Below are positions 12,001 through 18,769 of a DNA stretch of 64,000 bases, in pieces; positions within the stretch are counted from its first letter, which is position 1, and every line of letters begins with the position of its first letter. The position numbers were made by a program, and so were the translations under genes. The DNA comes from G965233625 sp965233625 (GTDB lineage Bacteria; Planctomycetota; Planctomycetia; Pirellulales; Pirellulaceae): the NCBI GenBank assembly GCA_965233625.1, contig OZ247499.1, positions 620,001 through 684,000 of the forward strand, written 5' to 3'. The notes beneath the pieces were generated by a model that saw only the letters and a list, made by a program, of their open reading frames with translations, was not told where the DNA came from and ran no database searches.

Positions 12001-13709
12001 GCGATACAAACCTGCAAAGCCAAGCCGCGACAACCATCAGCGGCATGTTAATGACGACAGGTAACACCGGTGTCGAAGCCATCAATGGCGCGATCCAGCA
12101 GACGGGGGGCAGCGTTGTGACCGTGGGCGGTACAACCACCTTCAAAACGTCGAACGATCAGAACATCGTTATCAATGGTGTGGTGGAGAATCAGGAGAGC
12201 GGCGGCGGGGCGTTAGGAAATATTGAACTTACCGCCAACGGCAATTTGATGATCAACGGCGCCGGTGCCCGGGTCAACATTGCGGGAGAGGGGCAACAGG
12301 TGATCGCCAGCGCGGGCGAAGAAGGCGGCCCCAAGCGTGATGTCACCATTACCGGCGGCGCAATTGTTGGCAGCGGGCGCAGCCTGATCGGCACGGCGGA
12401 ATGGCAGGAAGGCGGCGGCGTGGTGACCGTCGAGCCGACAACGGCGCCAAATGTTCTTTCCGGCGGACGGGCCTCCATCCGCATCACGATCAACGACCCA
12501 GTCGCAACAAATGCGCAGATCGGCATCGACTGGAGAGACCGCGTCAGCGCCGGGCAATCCTTCATTGTTTATCCTCGCGTGACCAACACCAACGGCGGAG
12601 GTGTCGGCGATGTCCGCCTGGGCGGTAATGGCACAGCCGTCGCTGGCGGCCCGCCCACAAGCTACGACGGCGTTATCCAGCATGAATTAAGCTATACCTA
12701 CCGTCAGGGTAATCCAGACCGCGCGAACCCGTTCGCAGACATTCCTATCGATATCATCATCCGCCCCGCGGCGAATCCGGTCGATGGCGGAAGGCTCGGT
12801 ATTGAACCTGGAAACATTGAAGCGTTTACACAGGCAATCAATCCAGCCAATGGAATATTACTAATTGAAAATGGCGCGATTGTTGAATTCAACGTCAGCA
12901 ACCTGGCGTTGACCGTACCGACGCAGGGCCTCTTCCAGCCCCTGGAAATACCAGGCAACGAGATTACGCTGGCGCCGGTGCGTCCGCCGCAGCTGCAGGT
13001 GGTCGTGGCTTCGCCCACCACATCTCAAGCAGAAACAGCGCTGGAGATAGACGTAGTAGCTGTGGCGGAATTTGGCGCCGAGTCTACCCGTGCGGTATTG
13101 TTCTTCACGATTGTGAACCCGGACGGAACGGAAAGCGATCCGTACGAACTGGACCTTGAACTTCTCAAGGGGGACCGGCTGGAGGAATTATTCAAGACCT
13201 TCCCCAGCAATATCTACCGTATCCAGTACAAAGCAGCCGGGGCCGAACGGGCCGAGGTGCTATTTACCTTCCGTGTATTCAACGGTGTGATTGTTTCAGA
13301 CACGCCTATCACAACCACGGAGCCAGCGACAACGGTTCCCCCCAGCCAGCCAGCCGATGCTGATAACGCCGCGGCCATCGAAAACGAAGCAGAAGCAGCA
13401 ACAGAAGCTTCCGCCGTTGACGAGGCGCCGGCTGAGGATAACGCCACGGCAGAGTTCGTGCCAGCAGCGTCATCAGAAGAACAGGCAGAGGATACGACTG
13501 CGGAACAAGCTGCCGCGGGAATCGCACCGAAGCAGGGCTTGGCAGTGGGGCTTGCGATAGCAGTCACCACGTCCCGAATCCGCGCTAGACAACGGAAGGA
13601 TGAAGCGCAACTGGACGGAAATACGAGTGGTAAGCCGTCTTCACTCCGCAGTGCGGCGCGGACTGCCCGCCGGATCAAGAAGCGGATTTCAGGCCTGCTG
13701 TCAAAATAA
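3081..13709 (+). CDS. Giant (3542 aa) repeat-rich surface protein with LEPR-type N-terminal motif
   Basis: The N-terminus is basic and carries IRRLEERRVLSV (residues 30-41), a variant of the LEPRxLL motif found at the start of many very large planctomycete secreted proteins and thought to act in export. Residues 50-400 contain scattered RTX-like nonapeptides such as GGTGDDRLT. Residues about 412-1682 consist of an imperfect super-repeat of about 330-365 residues, and residues 1683-2513 of thirteen 64-residue repeats. Residues about 2600-3110 resemble filamentous-haemagglutinin-type beta-helix rungs (runs of short N/D/G-rich strands). After a more globular segment (about 3110-3400) comes an Ala/Glu-rich acidic linker, a hydrophobic stretch GLAVGLAIAV, and a basic C-terminus ending RRIKKRISGLLSK, which could be a membrane anchor or sorting signal. 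The composition is low in Cys and Lys. It is probably an adhesin or structural cell-surface protein; the function is not known. Confidence 0.9.
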   Translation: MPRLVSWIIDRLWPRTRRMQRNHALRGLAIRRLEERRVLSVGVAVNNNVLEITGLAGTSSVITLSYDAMADEYTIASSANPPVTQSAVGINSVAIDLRDQNDFVTIASADPNAPITIEGGTGDDRLTVLSGDVVLDGAGTGKASLSGALADDFSGFEDLVSEGGMLTVTNGGSLDSYRGGAGNDTVEIQAGGMITDVDLRDGNNVLTVDAGASINTYQGGNDVDTLNIAGTTGNVSTGLGSDVVAIIGTGKINGLFDAGGGTDTLDFSAQTAGVVETVQLGGVAQSSTSVTTMFSVDRVVGDNADDILVAGATNGTFQISGENDGTYLAPGSASFTDFANLRGGVGNEMFVFFDGAFTGSLTGSLDGGGGTNTILNHQSGDWQITGADSGTVNGTVFTNVSILDGGAGIDTFTIDGGSISGSINGGDGNDELVQNAAATFTVNGGDQGSATDVAAFTEIEALTGSDDNDSFEFLAGGSLTGMVSGGLGSDTLSRAGVDTTWTVNGMNSGAVPFAGGFTGVENLTGGADKDDIVIEVGGSLAGDVAGGGGVNSLTDKTGGNWIISGVNQGSSVAGPISNFSDIQSLISTVDGSRFTIQAGASLSVGITGGGAASSITRTSGSNWQITAPNAGTVDGTAFTNIGSAIGSGAADTFTIDPAGSLTNGIDGAGGTDTVIAEGAFDRQTAAGVMLTSVEILTGNGATDTYTADNMGTVEITGAGQGSEGVVSFTGMELVDANGGTVEADGDFVVTGAGAGTVNGTAFQNAMNLTGGAGDNKFTIDGGSIAGLIDGAGGTDTLVQNAVVTFTVTGANAGNATDVNAFANVESLTGSNLDDTFLFQAGGEVDGQVTGGTGNDTLQRNGADATWQITGDGSGTTPFTGGFTEIENLTGGDNADTFEFGANGNLDGNIDAGAGDDVVTLNGAIPANGVGGTIDGGAGSNTLGYVTGANTVVVTGANAGTATSVGGGFSNIQSLQGGGGADDYTINVAGSLTGDIDGGAGSDKVTATGAFTSGSAAGISISNIENLAGAGAMDTYTGAANSPVSITGAGTGSEGGVSFTGMETVAADEVIADADFLIDGADSGTVLGTKFNAANVTGGASKNTFTIDGGSISGQIDGAGDTDTLVQNAATTFNVTVVNAGNATDVNAFVNVESLTGSDQADAFQFQAGGQIAGQITGGDGVDTLSRAAGATTWEVTGAGSGDVPFASGFVEIENLTGGSDADDFVIKAGGSLAGNVDGGGGVNSLTNETGGAWVVDGLNEGTGPGVGGRFANIQSLTGGTAADTFTVTQAGELQGGIDGGGGSNELAYVEGNNTFVVSGANEGDASRIANGFTNIQALQGGTDADDFTIAVGGSLTNGIDGGAGIDTVTATGAFDASTAAGVALLNVKNLVGNGAADTYTGGAASTVTLTGIGAGSEGGVSFTGMETVNADAIAADADYLIDGVNTGEVLNTRFNSQNITGGASQNTFTLTGGSITGVIDGGLNTDTLVQKDAASFTVNGLNAGSETAVNSFVNIESLTGSGNADSFLFAAGGEIDGQITGGAGNDTLERQTGNTTWTVTGDGAGTVPFASGFVEIENLTGGDGVDTFILQAAGKLAGNVLGGDDDDTVTINGSLAGNAIGGVVDGGADSNTLLYVTGNNTINVTALDAGTATGIAGGFSNIQSLVGGDMNDTFTIGAVGSLGGSIDGGGDPEANVLAYVTNNNIIEVTGANSGAASAVTGGFSNIQSLVGGDMNDTFTIAGGGSLGGSIDGGGDPEANVLAYVTNHNAIEVTGANSGTASAITGGFSNIQSLVGGDMNDTFTIAVGGSLGGSIDGGGDPEANVLAYVTNNNAIEVTGANSGAASAITGGFTNIQSLVGGDMNDTFTIAAAGSLGGSIDGGGDPEANVLAYVTNDNDFEVTGANSGTASNVAGGFSNIQSLVGGDMNDTFTIAGGGSLVGSIDGGGDPEANVLAYVTNNNAIEVTGANEGTASGITGGFTNIQSLVGGDMNDTFTIAAAGSLGGSIDGGGDPEANVLAYVTNDNDFEVTGANEGTASGIAGGFTNIQSLTGGDMDDTFTIAAAGSLGGSIDGGGDPEANLLIYVTNDNNVQINGANAGTASGLGGGFSNIQSLTGGDMADVFTFGALGSLGGSIDGGGNPEANVLAYVTNNNSVQVTGANEGTASGIAGGFTNIQSLVGGDMNDTFTIGAAGSLGGSIDGGGDPEANVLAYVTNNNDFEVTGANAGTATNIAGGFTNIQSLTGGDMNDAFTIAAAGSLRGSIDGGGDPEANVLTYVTNNNNIQVTGANAGTASKIGNGFTNIQSLVGGDMNDTFTIGGAGSLAGSIDGGGNPEANVLAYVTNDNSFEVTGANAGTASGITGGFTNIQSLVGGDMDDTFTIAAGGTLDGSVDGGGDPEANLLTYVTNNNNFEITGANAGTASGIAGGFTNIQSLTGGDMNDVFTVAAAGSLVGSIDGGGDPEANVLAYVTGNNTFEVTGANSGTADRITNGFTNIQSLTGGDGNDTFTVSTGSLAGSVDGGAGANSLNVLAPGVDWVFTGVGAGTVDGIGAGFQRIRNVAAGVGANTFTFNGGSIAGSLVDPGGQTVIDGPTVAATGSVDIAGEVRIENAVGVTTTGDQLYQKAATINSPADTTTFSGVNIRFLETLDSTGGAGVEALSFNATGDVSVAGVIGGTQSFASLDIMANGDTTLNGADVTGIVKVDSNNVEFASGTVAGGNLDVDADNAIDVNNNSQLTSTGGATFNAGSDFTMTPDTLVNADDALSIVAGSNITASQIVSGVSVNLEATDGQISGAADAQINVEAPAASLTAAKGIGSNTPLRTHLGTLAAKNDGANPSGNIRIVNTRDDLTIGMVGAVTGVTQEADGDIQITSTEKMTVENSIALNANGGLTLNSTGDYEQIAGADLSILNTGNISVDSQAALTIAGNVTANDGSVMLNSNGAMNVSGDTISTAGGTRYTSGDLLDVSGDITTTGGDTNLQSQAATTISGMLMTTGNTGVEAINGAIQQTGGSVVTVGGTTTFKTSNDQNIVINGVVENQESGGGALGNIELTANGNLMINGAGARVNIAGEGQQVIASAGEEGGPKRDVTITGGAIVGSGRSLIGTAEWQEGGGVVTVEPTTAPNVLSGGRASIRITINDPVATNAQIGIDWRDRVSAGQSFIVYPRVTNTNGGGVGDVRLGGNGTAVAGGPPTSYDGVIQHELSYTYRQGNPDRANPFADIPIDIIIRPAANPVDGGRLGIEPGNIEAFTQAINPANGILLIENGAIVEFNVSNLALTVPTQGLFQPLEIPGNEITLAPVRPPQLQVVVASPTTSQAETALEIDVVAVAEFGAESTRAVLFFTIVNPDGTESDPYELDLELLKGDRLEELFKTFPSNIYRIQYKAAGAERAEVLFTFRVFNGVIVSDTPITTTEPATTVPPSQPADADNAAAIENEAEAATEASAVDEAPAEDNATAEFVPAASSEEQAEDTTAEQAAAGIAPKQGLAVGLAIAVTTSRIRARQRKDEAQLDGNTSGKPSSLRSAARTARRIKKRISGLLSK
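4314..8126 (+). repeat. Long-period coding super-repeat (about 1.0-1.1 kb, four partial or complete copies)
   Basis: The phrase FTIDGGSI (or FTLTGGSI) recurs with its first codon at 4314, 5409, 6390 and 7482, giving spacings of 1095, 981 and 1092 bases, all multiples of three. Each period carries the same order of sub-motifs: an LVQNA or LVQKD segment, a TDVNAF/ESLTGS segment, an ITGG..TL segment, a W-V/I-TG..GT.PF..GF segment, and a GSEGxVSFTGME segment (codons at 5241, 6231 and 7323). The copies differ by many substitutions and by small in-frame indels, so this array is older than the 192-bp array that follows. Confidence 0.8.
8127..10619 (+). repeat. Tandem array of 13 coding repeats, 192 bp (64 aa) each
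   Basis: Thirteen units run head to tail without interruption in frame. Each begins near GSIDGGGDPEANVL and ends GGDMNDTFTIAAAGSL; the last unit is one codon shorter. The period is exactly 192 bases: the AACATTCAGT-type box falls at 8061, 8253, 8445 and so on, and returns at 10557, thirteen periods later. The most variable part of each unit is the segment after YVTN, which changes among IIEVTGANSG, DFEVTGANEG and NVQINGANAG. The units are predicted to be beta-rich. Confidence 0.95.
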
Positions 13710-13878
13710 CGGCAGTGGTTTTCCGCCGCATCCTTGCGTTACCGCGCGTGAGTTCCGACAATTCTATCGTACGGTGCAGACGACTCTTTCATGGGCAGTC
13801 GCTTTGCCTCATTTGTGCAAGGTTTTTCGTTGATGCTGCGCCGTAACCTGGTTCTCAGATTTGCAGCGGGAAGCGATT

Positions 13879-16800
13879 ATGCCGGACGATACCTTTGATC
13901 CCTACCACAAGTGGTTTGGAATTCCCGCCGCAGAACAGCCAGCTGACCACTACCGCCTGCTCGGCGTGAACAGATTCGAGGATGACGCCGACGTTATCGA
14001 AAACTCTGCGGACGCGCGGATGGCTTCTCTGCAAAGCCGCAGAACCGGCGCCCATTCGCTGTTAGCTGAACAGCTGATGAACGAAGTCACCCAGGCGAGG
14101 ATCTGCCTGCTGCACCAGGAAAAGAAGGCGGCCTACGATCAGAAACTGCGTGAGGAAGCAGAATCGAAACCGGCAAAAGAAGAGCCGGTCATCACCGCGG
14201 CGCCGGAAGTTCCCACGCAGCAACCATCCCTACAGCCGCTGCCTCCAGCTTCGCAGGATCTCTTCGATTCAGCGGGCTTCGGACAGATGCCGCAGGCTCA
14301 GATGCCCGATCCTGGCGGTGCGTCCGCGTTTCACGGTGGGTCCGGGTATGTCTCTCCGGCAAATGGATACCGGCCACGAAAGAAGCGGGGACTGATGCCC
14401 ATGTTGGTGGTCACCGGAGTCGCTGGCTTAACAGTGCTGCTGGTCGTCGGCGGACTTGTTGCGTTCTTACTCAACCAGTCAGAACCTCCCGTGCCTGCCA
14501 TCTCGAAAGGTAAGCTATTGCTTGCGATCCCCACGGAGATCCGTCCCGAGGTTTCGCTCCTACTGGATGGTAAACCCGTAACCCTGCCCGCAGCAGGTTC
14601 CATTGAACTTCCCTGCAGCTCCGGCCCACATCGCGTGGAAGCAAAACGGTACGGGTATCGCGATGCGGTTTCGCAAGTCGATATCGCAGCGGGTGGAATG
14701 GCGACGATCAACTTCGCCTGGGAGCCAGCCTCATCCATGCGTTTTATCTGGGCCGCGGAAGAACGCACGGGCGCCGCGCTGACGATTGACGGCAAAGACA
14801 TCGACTTTCGATCCGCCAAGTCAGACGCCAGCAGCATGACGTTCGCCGTTGAGCCAGGTGTGCATGAAGTAGCGATCGCCCGGCCCAACCACTCGTTTTT
14901 TGTCGAGAGTGTCACGACAATTCCGGGCGAAGTCACGGACATCACCCCTGCTTGGCCTCCGGTCAGCGACCCCTCCGCAGACGCCCCTTCCCCAGATGAC
15001 CCCGCTGGGCCGCTCGCAGATCTACCCACAGGCGATCCACCTGAGTCAAGCGTTAGCAACCAGGACGCTGCCATTGTGAAAAACGGTGACGGCTCGTTAG
15101 ATATCGATTTGCTCGCCATGCTTCAGCCCGACCGTCACACGTGGTCAGGCGAATGGACGGTGAACGAAAACCTGTTAACCATGAAACGCGGTTGGGTGCC
15201 GGGGATGCTCCTGCCTTACGAACTGCCTGAAAACTACCAGCTAGAGATCGGGGTGCGGCGTGTTTCCACCATCGAGAGTTGGTTCATGGTGGTCCTGCCC
15301 ACGAGGCACGGGTTTGTCGGCGTGCGGAACATCAAAGAGGGCGTTGCCATCGATGCACATGTTGCCGGCGGCGCTGTTGCTAAGCGAAAGCTTTCCTGGG
15401 ACTCCCGTAGGCATTTGATGACCTACCGGATGAATAACGGACAGTTGTCTGTGGACCTGGATGGCAGACCGATGATCAACTGGCGTGTAAGTCCGTCGAA
15501 CTTAAAGAACGACGTGCGATATGAACACAACCCTAGAAACATTCCCTCGCTCCGCGTAAGCAACAACGGACTTTACGAAATCGATTCTATCCGGCTTACG
15601 ATTCCCGCCGGTGCGGCCCAGGGCCGGGTCGCTGACGTCGACACGCGGCAACATCTTGTCTTTCGAGGGCACAGTTACCGCAGGCTAACGCAACAACGCG
15701 ACTGGCGAGACGCGGTGAAGGAGTGCGAGGCGTTGGGCGGGTATCTGTGCCGGGTAGAGACGCGCGAAGAACTGCAATTCTTAAAGGAGAATTTTCAGGT
15801 TTTCCCAGGCGTCTGGCTGGGCGCCAGCGATGCAGCAAGAGAGGGTGACTGGCGATGGTTGAACGGCCGGCTTGTAGACGAATCAATCTGGTCAGAAGGG
15901 CAGCCGGATAACTCCTACGGCCGCGAATCGTATTTACATCTGACACAAGCGATCAGCGACCTGAATGACCTGCGTGGCATGGAGAGTTGTTTCGTTTGCG
16001 AATGGGACAGCCCGCAGCCCACGCCGCCGGAACCGGGGGCAATCTCCGCACTGGATCACATCGTTCATGTTCCAGACCCCGGAACAGCGACAAAGCCGTT
16101 GGAACATAACGGTCATACGTACTGCCTGATTAATTCCGCAACAACGTGGCATCTTGCGCAGGAGTTCTGCCGGAGTATGGGCGGTTATCTATGCTGCCTG
16201 GAAACGCAAGATGAGCACAATTACATATCCGGCACTCTGCGGGTCAATCGCGCGGGGCACTATAAGGCATGGACCGGGGCTACATTTAGCAGTGGTGAGT
16301 GGCAGTGGGTGAGCGGAGCGCCGTTTGGCTTTTCATTCTGGAGAGAGAAACCGCTTTTCGATCCGGCGAACCGCAGCATTCTGATTGACGAAGGTGGGCG
16401 GCGGCACTGGGTTGCTATCAACAATTGCTTCCGGCAGGTCTTCATCTGCGAATGGAACACGCTCAATCCACCGGGCCTCGCCAAATGGCTGCGTGGCGAC
16501 GATCTGAGCCGGAACACCAAGCTGAAGACGCCCGCAGATGCTGAGTTACAGGCGGCCTCAACTGCGATCGCTGCGAAATACAATATTGATGCTGTGAAAT
16601 CTTCACGCGAGGCATCACTGGCTCTTGCCGCGGTCATGTTTGATGCTGCGGAAACCGAAGCCGACAACGCCATGCGGTTCTCACTGTACCGCAAGGTCTA
16701 CGAAATCTCCGCCCGGCATCATGCGGCCTGGATCGGCGTCAGGGCGATTGAGCGGTTACAGCGTGATTTTGAATTCGCTGAAAGCGTCACCGAAAAAGCG

Positions 16801-18756
16801 CAGATGCTGGCGTATGCCACGCAGGACATTCAGGACGAATGGGAACGCACATTTATCCTGCGGTATGCACCACGGCTCCTAAAGTTGTCACGTACGGCGG
16901 AGGACTTCGCGGGCGTTAAAGCTTTGTATCAGCACCTGGCCATCCAGTCACGCGGCGCGAAGGACCCGGAATTGATGAAAAAGGTCAGCGCCCTACAAGA
17001 CCAGGTGGACGGCGCGCGGCAACTGAAGCTTGAAGCGGATGCGGCGCTCACCACGCTGGAAACACGGCCGGGCGAACCGGTCGCATCGTTCAAACGCGGC
17101 CTCTATCTGGGCGTGGTGCAGGCGGACTGGCACAAGGCACTGCCACTGCTGGCACGTCATCAAGGCATCCATCTCGGGAAGAATGCAGCGGAACTGGAAA
17201 GCAAGGGCGATAGTTTCAGCAAGCCGACGCCGGACTTGGACAAAAAAATGGGCGAGAGTCTAGTGGAACTGGCTGCCTCGCAAAGCGGCATAGCAGCTAA
17301 ATCAAAGGCCGCCGTTCTCCGCGAAGCCGCAAAATTCTGGTTCCGCCGCGCACATCTTTCTGGCGGCGTTGGACACCGGGAAGCCGTGGCAGCCGCGCTG
17401 GGCCTGGAACATCAGTCGCTACCAAGGCGCGCCTTCGGGTTGGCTGCCAATGGAGTAGGCGGCGAGCAGGAAGTGGCGCCCGTACGGGTTGATCACGGTG
17501 GAGCCCGCGGCACGAAAGAGGTTTACGCCAGATTTACGGGCAAGTCCGAGATTGAATACCCGGTGCTGAAGTCTCCCCACTTCACGCACGCTATGCTGCT
17601 GGATTTCCAGAGGCCAGGCGGACGCATCAATTTTATGTACCATCGCGGAGAAGACGGGGTTCAACTTTCTGTTATCGGCGATAGGAACTCCAATACGTTC
17701 CGCTGCGAACTGCACCGGTACATCGGCAGTAGTTACAAGCTGGAAGGCAAACTGAATCTGAAAGTACGGCCGGGACATCGCATCGCATTGGATATGGTGT
17801 GCCGTCCAGGCAAGGCCTCTTTGGTTTATCTAGGTAAAGTTGTGTTAGAGATTCGTGCGACCGATGGAGACTGCCAACTGCAAATCAGCGTGGCCGACGG
17901 TTCGCAGTTAACGCTTCACAAAAGCTTTCTGCGTCCCCATATGCCCATCGACCGGAAACGCATTGGTGGCTTTCCTCGCAACATTCTCACCGTCGATGGC
18001 AATTGGGCGATGGATGCCATCATCAATCACCGCCGTAATGCGGGACTCGCCACGCAGCCAGACGCCGGGCAACACAGTCTATTTGTACTGCCATCGACTG
18101 GCGCCGCATTCGTGCCCATTAAGTCTGGACAATTCAAATGGCAATTTGACCGTAAGTATCAAGATGTTCAAATTCCGGACAATTACTGGATCGCCAGAAA
18201 TGAAGTCACACAGCGCGAATGGACCGCGGTGCTTGGGTCGAATCCATCTCGCAGCCACGGTTCGCCCTGGCTACCGGTGGACGGTATCAGCCGTAGCGAC
18301 GCCAAGGCGTATTGCAAAGCGCTCACGAAAATTGAAGCCGACGCTGGCCGATTGCCGCAAGGTTACGTATACCGTTTACCCACAGAAGCTGAGTGGACAT
18401 ACGCAGGCCGGGGCGGTGACACAAACCTGTCGCCGATGACGGAACAGCAGGTGCATTGCATGCCCAGTAGCAGGCACCGCCCTAGAGCCTGTGGCGTCGG
18501 CGTTCCAAATGCCTGGGGCTTGTTTGATATGCAAGGCAACGCAGGCGAATGGACACTCGATGCATTTGTGGCATCGCGGGCGCCAGGGACGATATCGCCT
18601 TATGCCAAGCCGGATGCACAGACAGATGAATTTGTTGTTTGTGGCGGCAGCTGGTGGCAATCGTATGATCATTGCCACTTATGGAGGCGGCGCCGGTGGC
18701 CGGATGTCGCCACTTATGGCATCGGGTTGCGGCCGGTACTGGCGCCAGAAAAGTAA
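13879..18756 (+). CDS. Membrane protein with N-terminal DPYHKWFGIP module, PEGA-like region, two C-type lectin domains and C-terminal FGE/SUMF1 domain
   Basis: The start is the ATG at 13879, preceded by GGGAAG at 13868-13873; an in-frame TTG at 13861 would add six residues. Of 1625 residues, about 1-95 form the planctomycete module beginning FDPYHKWFGIP and containing HYRLLGV, reminiscent of a J-domain helix pair. A Pro/Ala linker follows, then one membrane segment (about 171-199), PEGA-like beta repeats (about 210-360), a LamG-like segment (about 410-570), two C-type lectin-like domains (about 590-712 and 735-860; each has paired cysteines and a W-G-A/W-T-G-A core, and the first has an EGQPDN-type loop), and a helical region with tetratricopeptide character. 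The C-terminus (about 1414-1623) is an FGE/SUMF1-type domain with NEVTQREW, RLPTEAEW, GNAGEWT and GLRPV. FGE-fold domains often act in binding rather than catalysis. The likely role is ligand binding outside the cytoplasmic membrane; the ligand is unknown. Confidence 0.8.
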   Translation: MPDDTFDPYHKWFGIPAAEQPADHYRLLGVNRFEDDADVIENSADARMASLQSRRTGAHSLLAEQLMNEVTQARICLLHQEKKAAYDQKLREEAESKPAKEEPVITAAPEVPTQQPSLQPLPPASQDLFDSAGFGQMPQAQMPDPGGASAFHGGSGYVSPANGYRPRKKRGLMPMLVVTGVAGLTVLLVVGGLVAFLLNQSEPPVPAISKGKLLLAIPTEIRPEVSLLLDGKPVTLPAAGSIELPCSSGPHRVEAKRYGYRDAVSQVDIAAGGMATINFAWEPASSMRFIWAAEERTGAALTIDGKDIDFRSAKSDASSMTFAVEPGVHEVAIARPNHSFFVESVTTIPGEVTDITPAWPPVSDPSADAPSPDDPAGPLADLPTGDPPESSVSNQDAAIVKNGDGSLDIDLLAMLQPDRHTWSGEWTVNENLLTMKRGWVPGMLLPYELPENYQLEIGVRRVSTIESWFMVVLPTRHGFVGVRNIKEGVAIDAHVAGGAVAKRKLSWDSRRHLMTYRMNNGQLSVDLDGRPMINWRVSPSNLKNDVRYEHNPRNIPSLRVSNNGLYEIDSIRLTIPAGAAQGRVADVDTRQHLVFRGHSYRRLTQQRDWRDAVKECEALGGYLCRVETREELQFLKENFQVFPGVWLGASDAAREGDWRWLNGRLVDESIWSEGQPDNSYGRESYLHLTQAISDLNDLRGMESCFVCEWDSPQPTPPEPGAISALDHIVHVPDPGTATKPLEHNGHTYCLINSATTWHLAQEFCRSMGGYLCCLETQDEHNYISGTLRVNRAGHYKAWTGATFSSGEWQWVSGAPFGFSFWREKPLFDPANRSILIDEGGRRHWVAINNCFRQVFICEWNTLNPPGLAKWLRGDDLSRNTKLKTPADAELQAASTAIAAKYNIDAVKSSREASLALAAVMFDAAETEADNAMRFSLYRKVYEISARHHAAWIGVRAIERLQRDFEFAESVTEKAQMLAYATQDIQDEWERTFILRYAPRLLKLSRTAEDFAGVKALYQHLAIQSRGAKDPELMKKVSALQDQVDGARQLKLEADAALTTLETRPGEPVASFKRGLYLGVVQADWHKALPLLARHQGIHLGKNAAELESKGDSFSKPTPDLDKKMGESLVELAASQSGIAAKSKAAVLREAAKFWFRRAHLSGGVGHREAVAAALGLEHQSLPRRAFGLAANGVGGEQEVAPVRVDHGGARGTKEVYARFTGKSEIEYPVLKSPHFTHAMLLDFQRPGGRINFMYHRGEDGVQLSVIGDRNSNTFRCELHRYIGSSYKLEGKLNLKVRPGHRIALDMVCRPGKASLVYLGKVVLEIRATDGDCQLQISVADGSQLTLHKSFLRPHMPIDRKRIGGFPRNILTVDGNWAMDAIINHRRNAGLATQPDAGQHSLFVLPSTGAAFVPIKSGQFKWQFDRKYQDVQIPDNYWIARNEVTQREWTAVLGSNPSRSHGSPWLPVDGISRSDAKAYCKALTKIEADAGRLPQGYVYRLPTEAEWTYAGRGGDTNLSPMTEQQVHCMPSSRHRPRACGVGVPNAWGLFDMQGNAGEWTLDAFVASRAPGTISPYAKPDAQTDEFVVCGGSWWQSYDHCHLWRRRRWPDVATYGIGLRPVLAPEK

Positions 18757-18769
18757 CGCCCGGCGACCG

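Noticed and set aside
3081..13709. Giant protein considered as an RTX toxin
   Set aside because: The nonapeptides occur singly, not in tandem blocks; there is no RTX acyltransferase or type I secretion gene nearby, and the LEPR-type start points to a planctomycete surface protein.
13879..18756. Diversity-generating retroelement with the lectin/FGE protein as target
   Set aside because: No reverse transcriptase gene or template repeat was seen in the window.
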